30,024 bases of DNA from CAYJHC01 sp964370075. Its GTDB lineage: Bacteria > Bacillota > Clostridia > Peptostreptococcales > Anaerovoracaceae. Under the pieces are notes generated by a model, which worked only from the letters and a program-made list of their open reading frames with translations, searched no databases and was not told the DNA's origin. The stretch spans positions 1 through 30,024 of the forward strand of contig CAYJHC010000009.1 of assembly GCA_964370075.1 (NCBI GenBank), given 5' to 3'. Below, in pieces: positions 15,895 to 24,766 of the stretch. Position numbers and translations under genes: made by a program. The first letter of the stretch is position 1; every line of letters begins with the position of its first letter.

Positions 15895-17055
15895 ATGACA
15901 GTAAGGATATGGCCAGAACCTTTTAACATTGGACCTATTAGACCGCCAAGTGAAGCGGAAAGCCTATTGCTTCAGATAACGGCAGGTTGCACATGGAATA
16001 AGTGCAAGTTTTGTAATTTGTATAGAGGAACAAGCTTTAAGGCATTTTCGGTAGATGAAGTTAAAGGGACTATTGACAAGATGGCAGAATATAGGGACAT
16101 GATTAGTGCGTATAAAACCTCAGATGATAAGTGGGACATGGAAAGTCTATATAAGGAACTGAGATATATCAATGATCCTTATAAAAAAAGCTGCGCTCAG
16201 CAAATAGCTTATTGGGTTATAAATGGAGGGAAGACTGTTTTTCTTCAAGATGGAAATGCAATGATTCTTTCTAATGGAAGGCTTTCAGATGTATTACACC
16301 ATTTGAAATCCAGGTTTCCAACTATTGAGAGGGTTACCTCTTATGGTAGAGCAAAGGATTTATCTAGACTTTCGGTAGAAGACCTGATCCAATTAAAAGA
16401 AAGTGGCCTTACAAGGATACATTCTGGGTATGAATCGGGAGATGACCAGGTACTAAAATTAATAAATAAGGGTGTTACTCAAGAAGAAGAAATTGATGCA
16501 GGGAAAAAGGTGAAAGCTGCCGGGATTGAACTCTCTCTTTACTTTATGCCGGGAATTGGAGGACGAGATTTATCTACACAGAATGCCGAAGGCATGGCGA
16601 AAGTTGTAAGGGCTGTTAATCCAGATTTTCTGAGGATAAGAACTACTGCAGTAAAAGAAAATACTGAACTTCATGTGGCTTATACTAATGGGAATTTTGT
16701 GTTAGCAAGTGATGATGCTAAGGTGAAAGAGATTAGAACTATTATTGATAAGGCCGGAAATGTGAACACTGAAATAAAAAGTGACCATATTGTAAATTTA
16801 CTTCCGGATATTGAAGGAAATATCACAGAAGATAAATCTAAACTTTTAGCGATTATTGATGGCTACCTCAATCTTTCTGATAAGGATAGAAAACTATTTC
16901 AATACGCAAGAAGAATGAACATGGTTCTTTCGGTTAGCGACTTAAATATATTAGAGGATAGTACTAAGGCTTCAATATATGAGAAGATTGCTAAAACAGA
17001 AAGTGATATGGCATGGGACTATAAGATGAATCGAATGATTAGTAGGTATATTTAA
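15895..17055 (+). CDS. Radical SAM protein with CX4CX2C cluster motif
   Basis: The 386-residue protein has its cluster-binding motif at Cys32, Cys37 and Cys40 (CTWNKCKFCNLYRG). The CX4CX2C spacing departs from the usual CX3CX2C but recurs in a COG1032-like group of uncharacterised Fe-S oxidoreductases. The rest looks like a radical SAM barrel: DGNAMILSNGRL, then RIHSGYESGDDQVLKLINKGVT and LSLYFMPGIGG. No B12-binding domain is present. The ATG lies four bases after the thioesterase stop, with an AGAGGT-like site inside that gene's end, which suggests coupling. The reaction is unknown. The family call is firm, the function is not. Confidence 0.85.
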   Translation: MTVRIWPEPFNIGPIRPPSEAESLLLQITAGCTWNKCKFCNLYRGTSFKAFSVDEVKGTIDKMAEYRDMISAYKTSDDKWDMESLYKELRYINDPYKKSCAQQIAYWVINGGKTVFLQDGNAMILSNGRLSDVLHHLKSRFPTIERVTSYGRAKDLSRLSVEDLIQLKESGLTRIHSGYESGDDQVLKLINKGVTQEEEIDAGKKVKAAGIELSLYFMPGIGGRDLSTQNAEGMAKVVRAVNPDFLRIRTTAVKENTELHVAYTNGNFVLASDDAKVKEIRTIIDKAGNVNTEIKSDHIVNLLPDIEGNITEDKSKLLAIIDGYLNLSDKDRKLFQYARRMNMVLSVSDLNILEDSTKASIYEKIAKTESDMAWDYKMNRMISRYI

Positions 17056-17103
17056 CTTAAATTCCTATATAGCTTTTGGGAAAATAGAGGAGTTGATACA
17101 AAA

Positions 17104-17126
17104 TGAAGTTAGGTTAACCTTCTTCA
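17104..17126. promoter_or_regulatory. Palindrome upstream of ferritin
   Basis: The 10-base palindrome AGGTTAACCT (17111-17120) sits inside the wider pair TGAAG/CTTCA (17104-17108 with 17122-17126), about 60 bases above the ferritin start. It does not match a classical Fur box. It could be an operator for another regulator or a small leader hairpin. Confidence 0.35.
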
Positions 17127-17182
17127 GAAATGGAAAAGGTAATAATAATAAATAATATCTAATGTGAAAAAAGGAGGAGAAT

Positions 17183-17695
17183 ATGTTAGCGAAAAAAGTT
17201 AGTGAATTATTAAATGATCAGGTAAACAAAGAACTGTATTCGGCGTATTTGTATTTAGATATGTCAAACTACTACAAAAATGAGGGCCTTGATGGATATG
17301 CTAATTGGTATAAAATTCAAGCGCAAGAGGAAAGAGATCACGCTATGTCATTTATGGAGTATCTGCAGCTAAATGGGATCCCGGTTGTGCTAGAGGCTAT
17401 TGATAAACCAGACAAAGAGTTTAAAAGCTTCATTGATCCATTAAATATTGGGTTTGAGCATGAGCAATATGTTACTAGTTTAATTAATGATATTTATGCT
17501 GCTGCTTATGAAGTGAAGGATTTTAGAACTATGCAGTATTTGGACTGGTTTATAAAAGAACAAGCAGAAGAAGAAGATACTGCTTCAAATATGATTAGAA
17601 AGTTTGAACTTTTTGGTGGAGATCCAAAGGGGCTTTATGCTTTAGATGCTGAATTTGCAGCTAGAACTTATACTCCATCAGCTCCAGTTCTATAA
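17183..17695 (+). CDS. ftnA: Bacterial non-haem ferritin
   Basis: It forms a 24-subunit shell that oxidises and stores iron. The 170-residue sequence is collinear with E. coli FtnA at all key positions: ferroxidase residues Glu17, Glu50, His53, Glu94, Gln127 and Glu130 are present, as are the third-site residues Glu49 and Glu126. Tyr24 is also kept. No haem-binding methionine pattern of bacterioferritin is seen. The ATG follows AAGGAGGAG. The gap to the upstream radical SAM gene (127 bases) holds a palindrome, and a strong terminator follows, so it is probably its own unit. In an anaerobe it would protect against iron-driven oxygen damage. Confidence 0.97.
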   Translation: MLAKKVSELLNDQVNKELYSAYLYLDMSNYYKNEGLDGYANWYKIQAQEERDHAMSFMEYLQLNGIPVVLEAIDKPDKEFKSFIDPLNIGFEHEQYVTSLINDIYAAAYEVKDFRTMQYLDWFIKEQAEEEDTASNMIRKFELFGGDPKGLYALDAEFAARTYTPSAPVL

Positions 17696-17731
17696 GTAAA
17701 GAAAAAATAGAAGGTTATTTACTAAAAACAT

Positions 17732-17775
17732 AAAATCCATAGACTAACCTTAGAGGTAGGTCTATGGATTTTTGA
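17732..17775. terminator. Bidirectional terminator between ftnA and the B12 radical SAM gene
   Basis: A 13-bp perfect stem (AAAATCCATAGAC at 17732-17744 with its complement at 17760-17772) is flanked by A-rich and T-rich sequence. Its right arm overlaps the last codons and stop of the converging minus-strand gene, so one hairpin serves both genes. Confidence 0.9.
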
Positions 17776-19474
17776 ATTGTGAATCATTGTAATTGTTGAG
17801 ATGATTATGCAACATGGATATGTCAATTTGAGTAGAGGTGTAGCGTTTGGTAATAAAATCTCTATTAATGTAATCAACAAAGATGACCTTTTTTTCGCCA
17901 TATAAGATTGCAATACCTCGCTTAATACCTTTCAAGGGAAATAGTTTTGATAAATATTTTGTCGCATTTTTTAAATCAGAATCTTGCCTATGAAGAAATT
18001 TGAACAGTCTTCCTGTAGAGTTAAACTCTAGACAGTCTGTAGCCATAACATCACGAAGTTGATCGACCCCAAAGTGGTTGAAGGTTTCGAATATGAGCTT
18101 GGCATAACTTTCTATATCTGTTCCGTGAGGGACATTAGGAACAGATTCAAAAAAATCGAAGGGGCTTAGCTGACTTTTTTCTATGAGAAAGTCAACTGTT
18201 TTTATAAATCTTTGAGAGTTATATAATCTTTCTAGGGAGTCCTCGGCTGATTTTATTTTGGCTAAATCGCCTGAAGAAATATATGGTGTTGAAATAACTT
18301 CGTAGGGAGGCGATTCTATGTATTGACAAGGAAAATCCTCTCTAAAGGTCTTCATAGTACTACCGCTAAGGATTTTTAGAAAACCAAGTTGTAACATATG
18401 AGATTTTAAATTAAAAATTGTATTAAACCCTTTTTTAAAGCTATTTAAATCTTCTAAGGGTAAGCCAGCTATTAGATCGATATGGATATGCATATTATTG
18501 AACTTAATGAGTTTGCTAATATTTTTAAGTAGCACATTAGTGTTAGTTTTTCTATGTATCGCAGATAGGGTGATTTCGTTTATACTTTGAATTCCTATTT
18601 CCAACTGGACTCTTCCAACAGGCATTTTTTCTAAGATTTTTAAGCTAGATTCTTTTAGAATATCTCCAGCAATTTCAAAATGAAAGCAAATATCCGTATC
18701 TAACTTGCTTATATACTCCCATATTGCATTAGCATGTTTGCTATTTGCGTTGAAGGTTCTATCTACAAACTTTATAGTTTTTGTGGAAGAATTGATTAAT
18801 AAATCAAGGTTTTTAAATGCTATTTCTAAGGGGAAAAGTCTAAGTTTTCCACAACTTCCTGAGAGGCAAAAAGCACACCTGTAAGGGCAACCTCTAGAAG
18901 TTTCAATGTATGAAATTCGACCACCTAAATGGTCAAAATACTCTTTAGAATAAAGATTTTCATATGTAGCGTAGTGGGAAGGTCTTGTTGGAGAGTAAAT
19001 CTCAGTAAGTTTAATTAACTTTCCATTATCAAGAAAGGCAATATTACTACCTTTACTTAAGTCGTTGGCAAATAATGCCTTAAGATTTTTTTCTGTAGTA
19101 TATTCTCCTTCACCAAGAGAAATACAGTCAATGCAGGTGTTTTTTTCAAGAAGCTTTTTTGCATTATGTTCAGCTTCGGGCCCTCCAAGAAGAATTTTCA
19201 CCTTTGAGTCAAGAATCTTTAGTTTTTTGCATATTTCAAGAATTTTGGTAATATTCCATATATAACATGAAAAGAGAACAACCTTAGGTTTGTTCTTTAA
19301 TATTTCTATAGCACAGGCCATAGATTCTTTGTGTATGGTACTTTCATATATCTTGCAATTAAATTCGCTGTTCCTCAAAGATTCATAAATATACCAAATA
19401 CCTAAGGATGAGTGAACATACTTAGAGTTAAAAGAGCATATGACAATGTTTTTGTTAGAAACTGTATTATTCAT
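17762..19474 (-). CDS. B12-binding-domain radical SAM protein, DUF4080-type
   Basis: A 570-residue protein of the cobalamin-dependent radical SAM class. Residues 1-140 form a B12-binding-like Rossmann domain (NSKYVHSSLGIWYIYESL, VKILLGGPEAEHN, SLGEGEYT) without the base-off DxHxxG motif. The radical SAM motif is Cys196, Cys200, Cys203 in SRGCPYRCAFCLSG, and RVQLEIGIQSINEITL and HIDLIAGLPLEDL are typical later barrel motifs. The C-terminal 170 residues fit the DUF4080 extension found in clostridial members. The substrate is unknown; relatives methylate or rearrange varied molecules. A 71-base gap separates it from the HisJ-type gene above, and AGGTAATC precedes the ATG. It is the last gene of a three-gene minus-strand run. 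Confidence 0.85.
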   Translation of the reverse strand: MNNTVSNKNIVICSFNSKYVHSSLGIWYIYESLRNSEFNCKIYESTIHKESMACAIEILKNKPKVVLFSCYIWNITKILEICKKLKILDSKVKILLGGPEAEHNAKKLLEKNTCIDCISLGEGEYTTEKNLKALFANDLSKGSNIAFLDNGKLIKLTEIYSPTRPSHYATYENLYSKEYFDHLGGRISYIETSRGCPYRCAFCLSGSCGKLRLFPLEIAFKNLDLLINSSTKTIKFVDRTFNANSKHANAIWEYISKLDTDICFHFEIAGDILKESSLKILEKMPVGRVQLEIGIQSINEITLSAIHRKTNTNVLLKNISKLIKFNNMHIHIDLIAGLPLEDLNSFKKGFNTIFNLKSHMLQLGFLKILSGSTMKTFREDFPCQYIESPPYEVISTPYISSGDLAKIKSAEDSLERLYNSQRFIKTVDFLIEKSQLSPFDFFESVPNVPHGTDIESYAKLIFETFNHFGVDQLRDVMATDCLEFNSTGRLFKFLHRQDSDLKNATKYLSKLFPLKGIKRGIAILYGEKKVIFVDYINRDFITKRYTSTQIDISMLHNHLNNYNDSQFKNP

Positions 19475-19545
19475 TGATTACCTATTTTCTTCTAGCTTGG
19501 TGCAGAGTAAGAACATCACGGGGCGCTTGTGTTTAGACAGATAAA

Positions 19546-20385
19546 CTATTCGAAAGGAAGAAAAATAGGTACTCTGTTCTTATATGTGGCTTGATATTTA
19601 AACCCTAGTGATTTTAAATACTCACTACCTTCTTTAAACCACTCTGTGATTTGATTAGGTCGGTGAGAATCTGAGCCCAGTGTAACAATTTCTCCGCCAA
19701 GACTTTTGTAAAGCTGCAAAATCTCTTTAGAAGCGAGGGTTCTTGGGTAAAGATTATATCGAATGTGAGAAGTATTTAGCTCTAGTCCTTTTCCGTTGTG
19801 TATTAACTTCTTTAATATTTCTTCGATAATGTCCATTGAAGAATCATAGGTTTTATTAAAATTTTTTGACTTGAAATAAGGAACACCATCTTCATTGAAA
19901 TAGTTTAACTCGCCGATATATCGGTCAATTACATTCATATGCCCTAACACATCAAAGTTCATAAACTCATCCAAACAGTCATGGCAGTATTTATAAAACA
20001 TAGGGATTATTTCTGAGGGGTCGAATTTTTCATAATCAACCATATATAAGTCATCACCATACATGCAATGAAAAGAGCCTAAGATAAAATCATAGGGGAA
20101 ACTAGAAACTTCTTTTTCACATTTTTTTGCAGTTTCTCCATGTTGTATTCCTATTTCTAACCCTTTAACAACTCGAATTTTATCTTTAAACTCGTCTTCT
20201 AAAGAAAGTAATGCACTATGATATGCAGGAGCATCAATTTCAAATGCATAGTCTGGATAATCAGGGTCATAATGATCTGTTATGGCAAATTCTTTTACGC
20301 CTAACCTTATTGCTTCCTTTAGCATTTCTTCTGGTGGAGTAATTGAATCACTTGAAAAATCAGTGTGGTTATGGTAATCGTACAT
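19546..20385 (-). CDS. hisJ: HisJ-family PHP-domain phosphatase
   Basis: The 279-residue protein is a PHP metallohydrolase of the histidinol-phosphate phosphatase family. Metal ligands are visible in order: His5 and His7 (YHNHTDFSSDS), the ITDHYD motif near residue 36, GLEIG, GSFHCMYGDD, VLGHMNVI and the closing LGSDSHRP. Family members remove phosphate from histidinol phosphate, the penultimate step of histidine synthesis. No other his gene is in the window, so another phosphoester substrate is possible. AAGGAG lies upstream of the ATG and overlaps the last bases of the preceding gene, from which it is separated by only nine bases, so the two are surely co-transcribed. Confidence 0.85.
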   Translation of the reverse strand: MYDYHNHTDFSSDSITPPEEMLKEAIRLGVKEFAITDHYDPDYPDYAFEIDAPAYHSALLSLEDEFKDKIRVVKGLEIGIQHGETAKKCEKEVSSFPYDFILGSFHCMYGDDLYMVDYEKFDPSEIIPMFYKYCHDCLDEFMNFDVLGHMNVIDRYIGELNYFNEDGVPYFKSKNFNKTYDSSMDIIEEILKKLIHNGKGLELNTSHIRYNLYPRTLASKEILQLYKSLGGEIVTLGSDSHRPNQITEWFKEGSEYLKSLGFKYQATYKNRVPIFLPFE

Positions 20386-20394
20386 TTTTTCTCC

Positions 20395-21195
20395 TTATAA
20401 ATCGAATGGGAAACATTTCCCGCACACTTCAGGTGAAGGTGTTACTTTATTTATTTTCTTACAGTGTTGTTGGCATTTGGCTTTATCTATTCCTATTGAA
20501 GATATAGCGTTTGCTGGACATGAGTCAATAGCGTTTTGGCTTACCCTAACATCTTCAGCCCCCAAATATTTAGAATCACTATCAATATACGGCAAAACAT
20601 TTTCAAGATCTAAGGTTGCTATTTCATCTTCATCAAGGATTGCATAGTCTGCATCAACTAATACAGTGCTTAGCCTTCCTGCAAAACCAACCTCTGTATG
20701 GAAAGAACCTGCAATTCCAAACCTTCCAAGGCCAGCTGCAAAACCTGCAAGTTTCTGTGACCACTCTTCTCTGAAAACTTCCTCTTGCCAATCTGTAGGA
20801 ATATTTGCGGGGGAATGAAGTCTTCCTACTTCATCTAGCGTATCGCTAATAATTCTGTTTAGAGTCATACATAATTTCATTGAGTCGAAATATGCGTTTG
20901 TCCACTCTTTAGAAGGCATTTCACCACCAAGATTACTTTTTGCTACTTTTTCATCATAGGGAAGGAAGAATACTATTGCAGTATTTCCTGGCCTGTAAAT
21001 TTGCTTTGGATGCAGGCTTCTGCCTGACTCGAAAAAGTGCATAAACAGTGGGTGATGGACACTCACATAGCTAATTATAGGTGTACCAAAACGAGTCGAG
21101 CATTCAGGTAAGGTTTCATATTCTTTAACTGCTGCGTTTACATTAGCTATTATTCGCTTTTTTATATTTGACTCTGTACTGAAGTCTGGGTTCAT
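20395..21195 (-). CDS. QueG-like iron-sulfur protein, uncharacterised
   Basis: The protein resembles the epoxyqueuosine reductase group (COG1600) in the region KLAGFAAGLGRFGIAGSFHTEVGFAGRLSTVLVDA, where QueG-type proteins have their conserved AGLG-FG-N core. It ends in a cysteine-rich tail with only five cysteines (DSCPANAI, KCQQHC, VCGKC) rather than the eight of a two-cluster QueG. I start it at the ATG behind GGAGG (266 residues); an in-frame TTG four codons earlier lies over the ribosome site. It is first in a minus-strand run with the HisJ-type and B12 radical SAM genes. The short tail argues against true queuosine synthesis. The role is unknown, perhaps a cobalamin or Fe-S redox partner. 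Confidence 0.75.
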   Translation of the reverse strand: MNPDFSTESNIKKRIIANVNAAVKEYETLPECSTRFGTPIISYVSVHHPLFMHFFESGRSLHPKQIYRPGNTAIVFFLPYDEKVAKSNLGGEMPSKEWTNAYFDSMKLCMTLNRIISDTLDEVGRLHSPANIPTDWQEEVFREEWSQKLAGFAAGLGRFGIAGSFHTEVGFAGRLSTVLVDADYAILDEDEIATLDLENVLPYIDSDSKYLGAEDVRVSQNAIDSCPANAISSIGIDKAKCQQHCKKINKVTPSPEVCGKCFPFDL

Positions 21196-21231
21196 AATAT
21201 CCTCCAATTGTAAAAAAATATAACATTAATT

Positions 21232-21260
21232 TTGTTCATATGTTAAAATTATATTAGAAT
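21232..21260 (+). promoter_or_regulatory. polA promoter
   Basis: TTGTTC (21232-21237) and TAGAAT (21255-21260) are 17 bases apart; they match four and five of six consensus positions. The predicted start lies about 30 bases above the polA ATG. It interleaves with the divergent promoter of the minus-strand QueG-like gene. Confidence 0.6.
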
Positions 21261-21276
21261 AATTGAAAAATGTAAA
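21248..21276 (-). promoter_or_regulatory. Promoter of the QueG-like gene operon
   Basis: On the minus strand, TTTACA (plus coordinates 21271-21276) and a perfect TATAAT (21248-21253) are separated by 17 bases. The -10 lies between the -35 and -10 of the polA promoter on the other strand, so the two polymerases would compete for the same 45 bases. Confidence 0.6.
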
Positions 21277-21297
21277 GATGAAAAGGAATAATTAAAA

Positions 21298-23994
21298 ATG
21301 AGTAGATTAATTATAATCGATGGCAATAGCCTAATAAATAGAGCATATTATGCATTACAAAATCCTATGATGACTAAGGAAGGTATTTACACCCAAGGAA
21401 TATTTGGATTTATAAATATGCTTACCAAAATAAATAAGGAATATGAACCTACCTATATAGGCGTTACTTTTGATTTAAAAGGCCCTACATTTAGGCACGA
21501 AGAGTATGAAGAATATAAGGCGGGCAGGAAGAAAATGCCTCCAGAACTTGCTATGCAAATTCCTTTGCTAAAAGATGTCCTTGATGCAATGAATATCAAA
21601 AGATTGGAGAAGCAAGGTTTTGAAGCAGATGATATTATAGGAACTGTTGCTAGAAAAGCTGAAGAAGAAAATATGGAAGTATTTATTATTACAGGTGATA
21701 AAGATGAGCTACAACTAGCTACAGATAATACAAAAATAGTCTTTACAAAAAAAGGTGTTTCTTTATTTGAAATCTATGATAGGGAAAAAATGATTGAAAC
21801 ATATGGCTTTACACCTGAACAATTTATTGACTACAAAGGGTTAATGGGAGATCAATCAGATAATATTCCAGGGGTTCCTGGTGTTGGAGAGAAAACGGCC
21901 TCTAAACTTATTCTTGAGTTTGGTTCAATTGAAAATGTTTTGGAAAATATTCATAATATTCCTAAGGAGGGGCTGAGGAAGAAGTTAGAAGAGAACAAAC
22001 AACTAGCACTGATGAGTAAACGGCTAGCAACAATAAATACTAGCGTACCTATTGATATTGATTTTGAAGAGTTTATAGTCGAACCACCTAAAGAAAAGGA
22101 CTTAATAAAATTATATAAGAAACTTGAGTTTAATAAGTTTTTAAAGCAACTTGCTGAAAGTGGAATAAAGGATGAAACTGACGCAGGTTCTAGTACTGAG
22201 AAGCCAGAGTATTCATTTATCAATTTTGATGTAGAGATAGTAAAAGGGCAAGCTGGGTTAGAAAAGCTTATCACGGCTTTTGAAAAGGAGAATACGGCTA
22301 TAATTAAAGTTGTAGGCGATAATAATAGGAAAAATAAACCTGAAATAGAGGGCATAGTTTTTGGTATGGGAGGAGAAAAAAAGGCTTACTATTTAGCTTT
22401 GAATAATGACATAAAGAAAATAGAAGAAATAATAGAAATCTTAAATAAAAAAAGTCTGAATTTAATTGGGCATAATTTGAAAGATGACTTATATACACTA
22501 ATGGCTTGGGGGTTGGAAAACTTCAAAATAAATTTCGATACAGCAATTTGTCAATATTTATTAGATCCAAGTAGAAGCAACTATGATTTATCAACTTTGG
22601 CAATTGAATATTTTCAAGAAAAGTTACAAGATGAAAAGGAATTTACAAAAAACAATGCTCAGATTGATATGTTCACAGATATAAATGAGGTGCTAGGAAA
22701 GCATTATGGGAAATGGTGCAGTACAATCTTCTCTTTAATAGAAATACTACGTAACCAAGTGAAAAAAGATGGTATGGAAGAACTTTTAGTTGATATCGAG
22801 CTACCATTAATAGAGGTTCTAGCATTTATGGAAGTTCAGGGAATTGCTTTAGATAAAGAACAGCTAAATTCAATTGGTAAAGTTATAGGAGATAAGCTAG
22901 AAATTTTAAAAGAGAAGATTTATGATTTTTCAGGGGAAGAATTTAATATAAATTCACCTTCACAATTAGGAGTGGTTCTTTTCGAGAAATTAGGGCTACC
23001 TCCTAGCAAGAAAACTAAAACTGGATATAGTACTAATGCAGAAGTTTTAGAAAAGCTTATGAATGAACATGAAATTGTCCCTTTGGTTTTAGAGTATCGA
23101 ACCCTAGCTAAGCTAAAGGGGACATATGTTGACGGACTTATTCCAATGGCTCATGTTGATGGGAAAATACATGCTAATTTTATGCAGACAGTCACTACCA
23201 CAGGTAGATTGAGTTGTATTGAGCCAAACCTTCAAAATATACCTATTAGACAGGAGTTAGGTAGAACTATTAGAAAGGCTTTTGTCCCTTCGGGGGAGAC
23301 TTTTGTTTTGGTTGGGGCCGACTATTCTCAAATAGAGCTTAGGGTATTGGCTCATATGAGTGAAGATGAAAGTTTGCTAGAAGCATTTAACAAAGGAGAA
23401 GATATACATAAGGTAACGGCATCTAGGGTACTGGGTATTCCAGTAGAGGAGATAACTGTTTTAGAAAGAAGTAAGGCTAAGGCTGTTAATTTTGGCGTTA
23501 TATATGGAATGAGTGCATTTGGCCTTTCCACTGAAATAAAAGTAACTAGAAATGAAGCTGATAGGTATATAAAAGATTATTATGAAAAACATGGCAAAGT
23601 AAAGCGGTTTATGGATGAAATGATTGCTAAGGGAAAAGAACTGGGCTATGTTACTACTATATTTAATAGGAGAAGATATATAAAAGAAATAAATGCATCC
23701 AACTTTATGACTAGGCAACTGGGAGAAAGATTGGCTATGAATAGTCCTATACAAGGAAGTGCAGCAGACATTATCAAAATAGCTATGAATAAAGTATATA
23801 AAGCTCTAAAAGAGGGGGAATATGAGTCAAGGTTAATACTTCAAATTCATGATGAATTAATTATAGAAACTCATAAAGATGAGTTGGAAATAATAAAAAA
23901 ACTGCTGCAGAAGAACATGGAAGAGGCAATGAGACTTAAGGTTAATCTTGCGGTAGATGTTAATGTTGGTGAAAATTGGTATGAATTAAAGTAA
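21298..23994 (+). CDS. polA: DNA polymerase I
   Basis: This repair and Okazaki-fragment polymerase has 898 residues. Residues 1-290 are the 5' nuclease (IIDGNSLINRAYYAL, ITGDKDELQLATDNT, GVPGVGEKTASKLI). About 300-490 is the exonuclease-like domain, but the D-x-E of motif Exo I is absent (AIIKVVGDN at the position) and the Exo III Tyr-Asp pair is not kept (GKHYGKWCSTIF), so proofreading is probably lost, as in Taq and Bst enzymes. The polymerase domain is intact: motif A DYSQIELRVLAH, motif B KAKAVNFGVIYGMSAFG and motif C QIHDELIIE. The ATG has AAAAGGA upstream. It is followed by coaE, as in many clostridia. Confidence 0.96.
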   Translation: MSRLIIIDGNSLINRAYYALQNPMMTKEGIYTQGIFGFINMLTKINKEYEPTYIGVTFDLKGPTFRHEEYEEYKAGRKKMPPELAMQIPLLKDVLDAMNIKRLEKQGFEADDIIGTVARKAEEENMEVFIITGDKDELQLATDNTKIVFTKKGVSLFEIYDREKMIETYGFTPEQFIDYKGLMGDQSDNIPGVPGVGEKTASKLILEFGSIENVLENIHNIPKEGLRKKLEENKQLALMSKRLATINTSVPIDIDFEEFIVEPPKEKDLIKLYKKLEFNKFLKQLAESGIKDETDAGSSTEKPEYSFINFDVEIVKGQAGLEKLITAFEKENTAIIKVVGDNNRKNKPEIEGIVFGMGGEKKAYYLALNNDIKKIEEIIEILNKKSLNLIGHNLKDDLYTLMAWGLENFKINFDTAICQYLLDPSRSNYDLSTLAIEYFQEKLQDEKEFTKNNAQIDMFTDINEVLGKHYGKWCSTIFSLIEILRNQVKKDGMEELLVDIELPLIEVLAFMEVQGIALDKEQLNSIGKVIGDKLEILKEKIYDFSGEEFNINSPSQLGVVLFEKLGLPPSKKTKTGYSTNAEVLEKLMNEHEIVPLVLEYRTLAKLKGTYVDGLIPMAHVDGKIHANFMQTVTTTGRLSCIEPNLQNIPIRQELGRTIRKAFVPSGETFVLVGADYSQIELRVLAHMSEDESLLEAFNKGEDIHKVTASRVLGIPVEEITVLERSKAKAVNFGVIYGMSAFGLSTEIKVTRNEADRYIKDYYEKHGKVKRFMDEMIAKGKELGYVTTIFNRRRYIKEINASNFMTRQLGERLAMNSPIQGSAADIIKIAMNKVYKALKEGEYESRLILQIHDELIIETHKDELEIIKKLLQKNMEEAMRLKVNLAVDVNVGENWYELK

Positions 23995-24092
23995 TAGGGC
24001 GCTATTCAGCCTAATATTTAGAAGATAGAAAAAATTAAAAGCTTAACTTGTATAAACTTAAATGATTAGTGGGAATAAAAAAGGAGGCTAGG

Positions 24093-24671
24093 ATGAAGGT
24101 CATTGGAATAACAGGGGGCATTGGAAGTGGCAAGTCAACTGTTTCAGAGTACTTGATTAAACTAGGATATGAGGTGTTAGATGCAGATAAAATTGCAAGA
24201 GAAATAGTAAAAGAAGGCTCTCCTGTTTTAAAAAGGTTATCAGAAGCATTTGGACAAGAAATAATAATAGATGGGAAATTAGATAGAAAAGCTCTAGCGG
24301 CTAAAGCTTTTTCTTCTAAAGATAAAAGGGATTTGTTAAATAAGATAACCCATGAAGAGATACGCCTTTCTATGAAAAAGCAAATTGAAAATAAAAAGGG
24401 GTTAATATTCATTGATGCTCCATTATTATTTGAAGCAGGCGTTGATGAACTCACAGATGAAAATTGGTTAATATATACCCCGAAAGAAATTAGAATAAAT
24501 AGAACAATAAAGAGAGATAATAGCTCGAAGAAAGAGATTGAGAAGGTTATGAGTTTTCAATTAAATGAGGAAGAAAAAGCGAAATTGGTAGATGTAATTA
24601 TAGAAAACACTGGGACTATTGAAGAGCTTAAAGATCAAGTACTAAAAATACTAACAGTAAAAGAAAGATAA
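24093..24671 (+). CDS. coaE: Dephospho-CoA kinase
   Basis: It phosphorylates the ribose 3'-hydroxyl of dephospho-CoA in the last step of coenzyme A synthesis. The P-loop is GITGGIGSGKST at the N-terminus, VLDADKIAREIV holds the acceptor-binding aspartate, and FIDAPLLFEAG is the family motif. With the ATG behind AAGGAGG (24081-24087) it has 192 residues, normal for CoaE; an upstream in-frame start lies above the ribosome site and is not used. It follows polA by 98 bases with no terminator visible between them, so co-transcription is likely, and it ends in a terminator. Confidence 0.95.
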   Translation: MKVIGITGGIGSGKSTVSEYLIKLGYEVLDADKIAREIVKEGSPVLKRLSEAFGQEIIIDGKLDRKALAAKAFSSKDKRDLLNKITHEEIRLSMKKQIENKKGLIFIDAPLLFEAGVDELTDENWLIYTPKEIRINRTIKRDNSSKKEIEKVMSFQLNEEEKAKLVDVIIENTGTIEELKDQVLKILTVKER

Positions 24672-24676
24672 TTTAG

Positions 24677-24710
24677 AATGTGCCAAAAGGCACATTGAAA
24701 TCCTTTTTCT
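24677..24710 (+). terminator. Intrinsic terminator after coaE
   Basis: An 8-bp perfect stem, AATGTGCC/GGCACATT (24677-24684 with 24689-24696), has an AAAA loop. It is followed by GAAATCC and then a T-rich run. Confidence 0.78.
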
Positions 24711-24766
24711 TTATGCTAATATTTACTTAAGAATTATAAATTAATTTAAATTTTAAGGAGGGTGAG

